A stretch of 8,136 bases of DNA from contig JAUXFB010000043.1 of NCBI GenBank assembly GCA_030620255.1, positions 1-8,136 on the forward strand. The letters run 5' to 3'. The notes under the pieces are model-generated. The model searched no databases, had not been told where the DNA came from, and saw only the letters and a list, made by a program, of their open reading frames with translations. The stretch comes from Candidatus Aminicenantota bacterium. Its GTDB lineage: Bacteria > Acidobacteriota > Aminicenantia > UBA2199. Positions 7,536 to 8,136 of this stretch are shown here, piece after piece; position 1 is the first letter of the stretch; each line of letters opens with the position of its first letter. Made by a program: the position numbers and the translations under genes.

Positions 7536-7556
7536 CTCATCAATTTGAACCTATTT

Positions 7557-8136
7557 TTAAATTTTGCCATAATTTTTTTCTCTTAAAAATTCATTAACAA
7601 CCTTATAATCATCAAATCGAATGACTCTATCTTTAAATATTTGATAATCTTCATGTCCCTTACCTGCAATTACAACACAATCTCCTTTCTCTGCAATACT
7701 TATAGCTTTTTGAATTGCCTTTTCTCTCTCAACTTCAATTTGAAAATTAACAAAATCTTTATCAAACCCTTTTACAATATCACAGATAATATTTTCTGGT
7801 TCTTCATTGCGTGGATTATCACTTGTAACAATAACAAAATCAGCATTTTCTGACGCAGCTTTTCCCATTTTTGGCCTCTTTGTCTTATCCCTTGAACCAC
7901 CCGCTCCAAAAACAAGGATCACTCTCTTAGATACGATTTCACGCAAAGATTTAAGTAAAGTCTCAAGAGCATTATCTGTATGAGCATAATCTATTAAAAC
8001 TGAGAAATTGTTCTTATAAGTAAAATCCAATCTGCCTTTTACGGGTTTAAAATTTTTAATTGCAGAGCGAATATTGTCAAACGAAATTCTTGAAATCAAT
8101 GCGGAACTTATTGCACCCAGTAAATTACTCAAATTA
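7557..8136 (-). CDS. murE: UDP-N-acetylmuramoyl-tripeptide synthetase MurE, C-terminal part (cut by window edge)
   Basis: MurE adds the third stem-peptide residue to UDP-MurNAc-L-Ala-D-Glu in the cytoplasm. The last 192 residues are visible, starting at NLSNLLGA, which matches the (F)NxxNLLAA segment at the end of the central ATP-binding domain. A TTG at 8132 is an internal Leu codon, not a start; the frame stays open to the window edge. In the fragment, DYAHT lies at 49-53, GAGGSRDKTKRPKMG at 77-91, SDNPRNEEP at 105-113 and AGKGHEDYQ at 157-165. DNPR is the signature for meso-diaminopimelate in MurE; lysine-adding enzymes differ there, so the wall is predicted to be of the meso-DAP type. DYAHTDNALE replaces the commoner DYAHTPDxLE. 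MurF is excluded by the DNPR and GKGHE blocks. A gap of 58 bases, not murF and mraY, separates it from murD. Confidence 0.95.
   Translation of the reverse strand, partial: NLSNLLGAISSALISRISFDNIRSAIKNFKPVKGRLDFTYKNNFSVLIDYAHTDNALETLLKSLREIVSKRVILVFGAGGSRDKTKRPKMGKAASENADFVIVTSDNPRNEEPENIICDIVKGFDKDFVNFQIEVEREKAIQKAISIAEKGDCVVIAGKGHEDYQIFKDRVIRFDDYKVVNEFLREKNYGKI

Larger units (their letters stand above)
7499..7540 (-). other. Doubtful 13-codon reading frame in the murE-murD gap
   Basis: An ATG at 7540 opens a frame reading MSIIVIAKAHGES and ending in TAG immediately before the murD ATG, in the same frame. AGG lies 9 bases before it. The peptide matches no family I recognise, including the ends of MurF or MraY. 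It may be chance, a leader peptide coupling murE to murD, or a remnant of lost genes. It also contains the TATAAT suggested as a promoter element, and the two readings compete. I record it because it fills nearly all the only gap in the cluster. Confidence 0.15.

Noticed and set aside
7499..7556. Remains of murF or mraY in the murE-murD gap
   Set aside because: The 58 bases translate to nothing resembling either protein; absence is clear, but no scar can be identified.
8130..8136. TTG at 8132 as the start of a short MurE-like gene
   Set aside because: The frame is open to the window edge and the residues match the middle of MurE. It is a truncated view of a longer gene, not a free-standing C-terminal domain.
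1..8136. CRISPR arrays, insertion sequences, tRNAs, riboswitches and terminators
   Set aside because: No spaced direct repeats, transposase motifs, clover-leaf candidates or GC hairpin followed by T-run were seen; coding density leaves almost no room for them.

Overview
The window is a stretch of the dcw (division and cell wall) gene cluster from an AT-rich bacterium. It is read entirely from the minus strand, so the gene order in the direction of transcription is murE (3' part) - murD - ftsW - murC - ftsQ - ftsA - ftsZ - hutI (5' part). Coding is almost continuous. The only real non-coding stretch is a gap of 58 bases (7499-7556) between murE and murD. Elsewhere genes overlap by 4 or 8 bases, or are separated by 1 base (ftsQ/ftsA) or 8 bases (ftsA/ftsZ). 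No plus-strand gene, RNA gene, mobile element, CRISPR array or clear terminator was found.

Right part (8136 to 5032): the C-terminal half of MurE carries the DNPR motif of meso-diaminopimelate-adding enzymes. A complete MurD and a complete FtsW follow. Middle (5039 to 2860): MurC, then FtsQ with one membrane anchor and a POTRA domain. Left part (2858 to 346): FtsA with its C-terminal amphipathic helix, then FtsZ with a long disordered linker and a C-terminal FtsA-binding-type peptide. Left edge (349 to 1): the first 116 residues of an imidazolonepropionase (HutI, histidine degradation), whose ATG overlaps the ftsZ stop codon.

Together the genes make the cytoplasmic peptidoglycan precursor (MurC adds L-Ala, MurD D-Glu, MurE meso-DAP), polymerise septal glycan (FtsW) and build the Z-ring with its membrane tether and periplasmic adaptor (FtsZ, FtsA, FtsQ). 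The order murC-ftsQ-ftsA-ftsZ, the FtsQ type and the meso-DAP motif fit a diderm (Gram-negative-type) bacterium. I cannot name the phylum: the FtsZ and FtsW sequences recall no familiar model species and carry several unusual residues.

Three points stand out. First, murF and mraY are not between murE and murD, and murG is not between ftsW and murC, where dcw clusters usually hold them. Second, a histidine-catabolism gene is joined to the end of ftsZ by an ATGA overlap. Third, FtsZ departs from consensus at several normally conserved positions while keeping its GTPase residues. I see no wholly new system; this is a recognisable core locus with an unusual gene composition.
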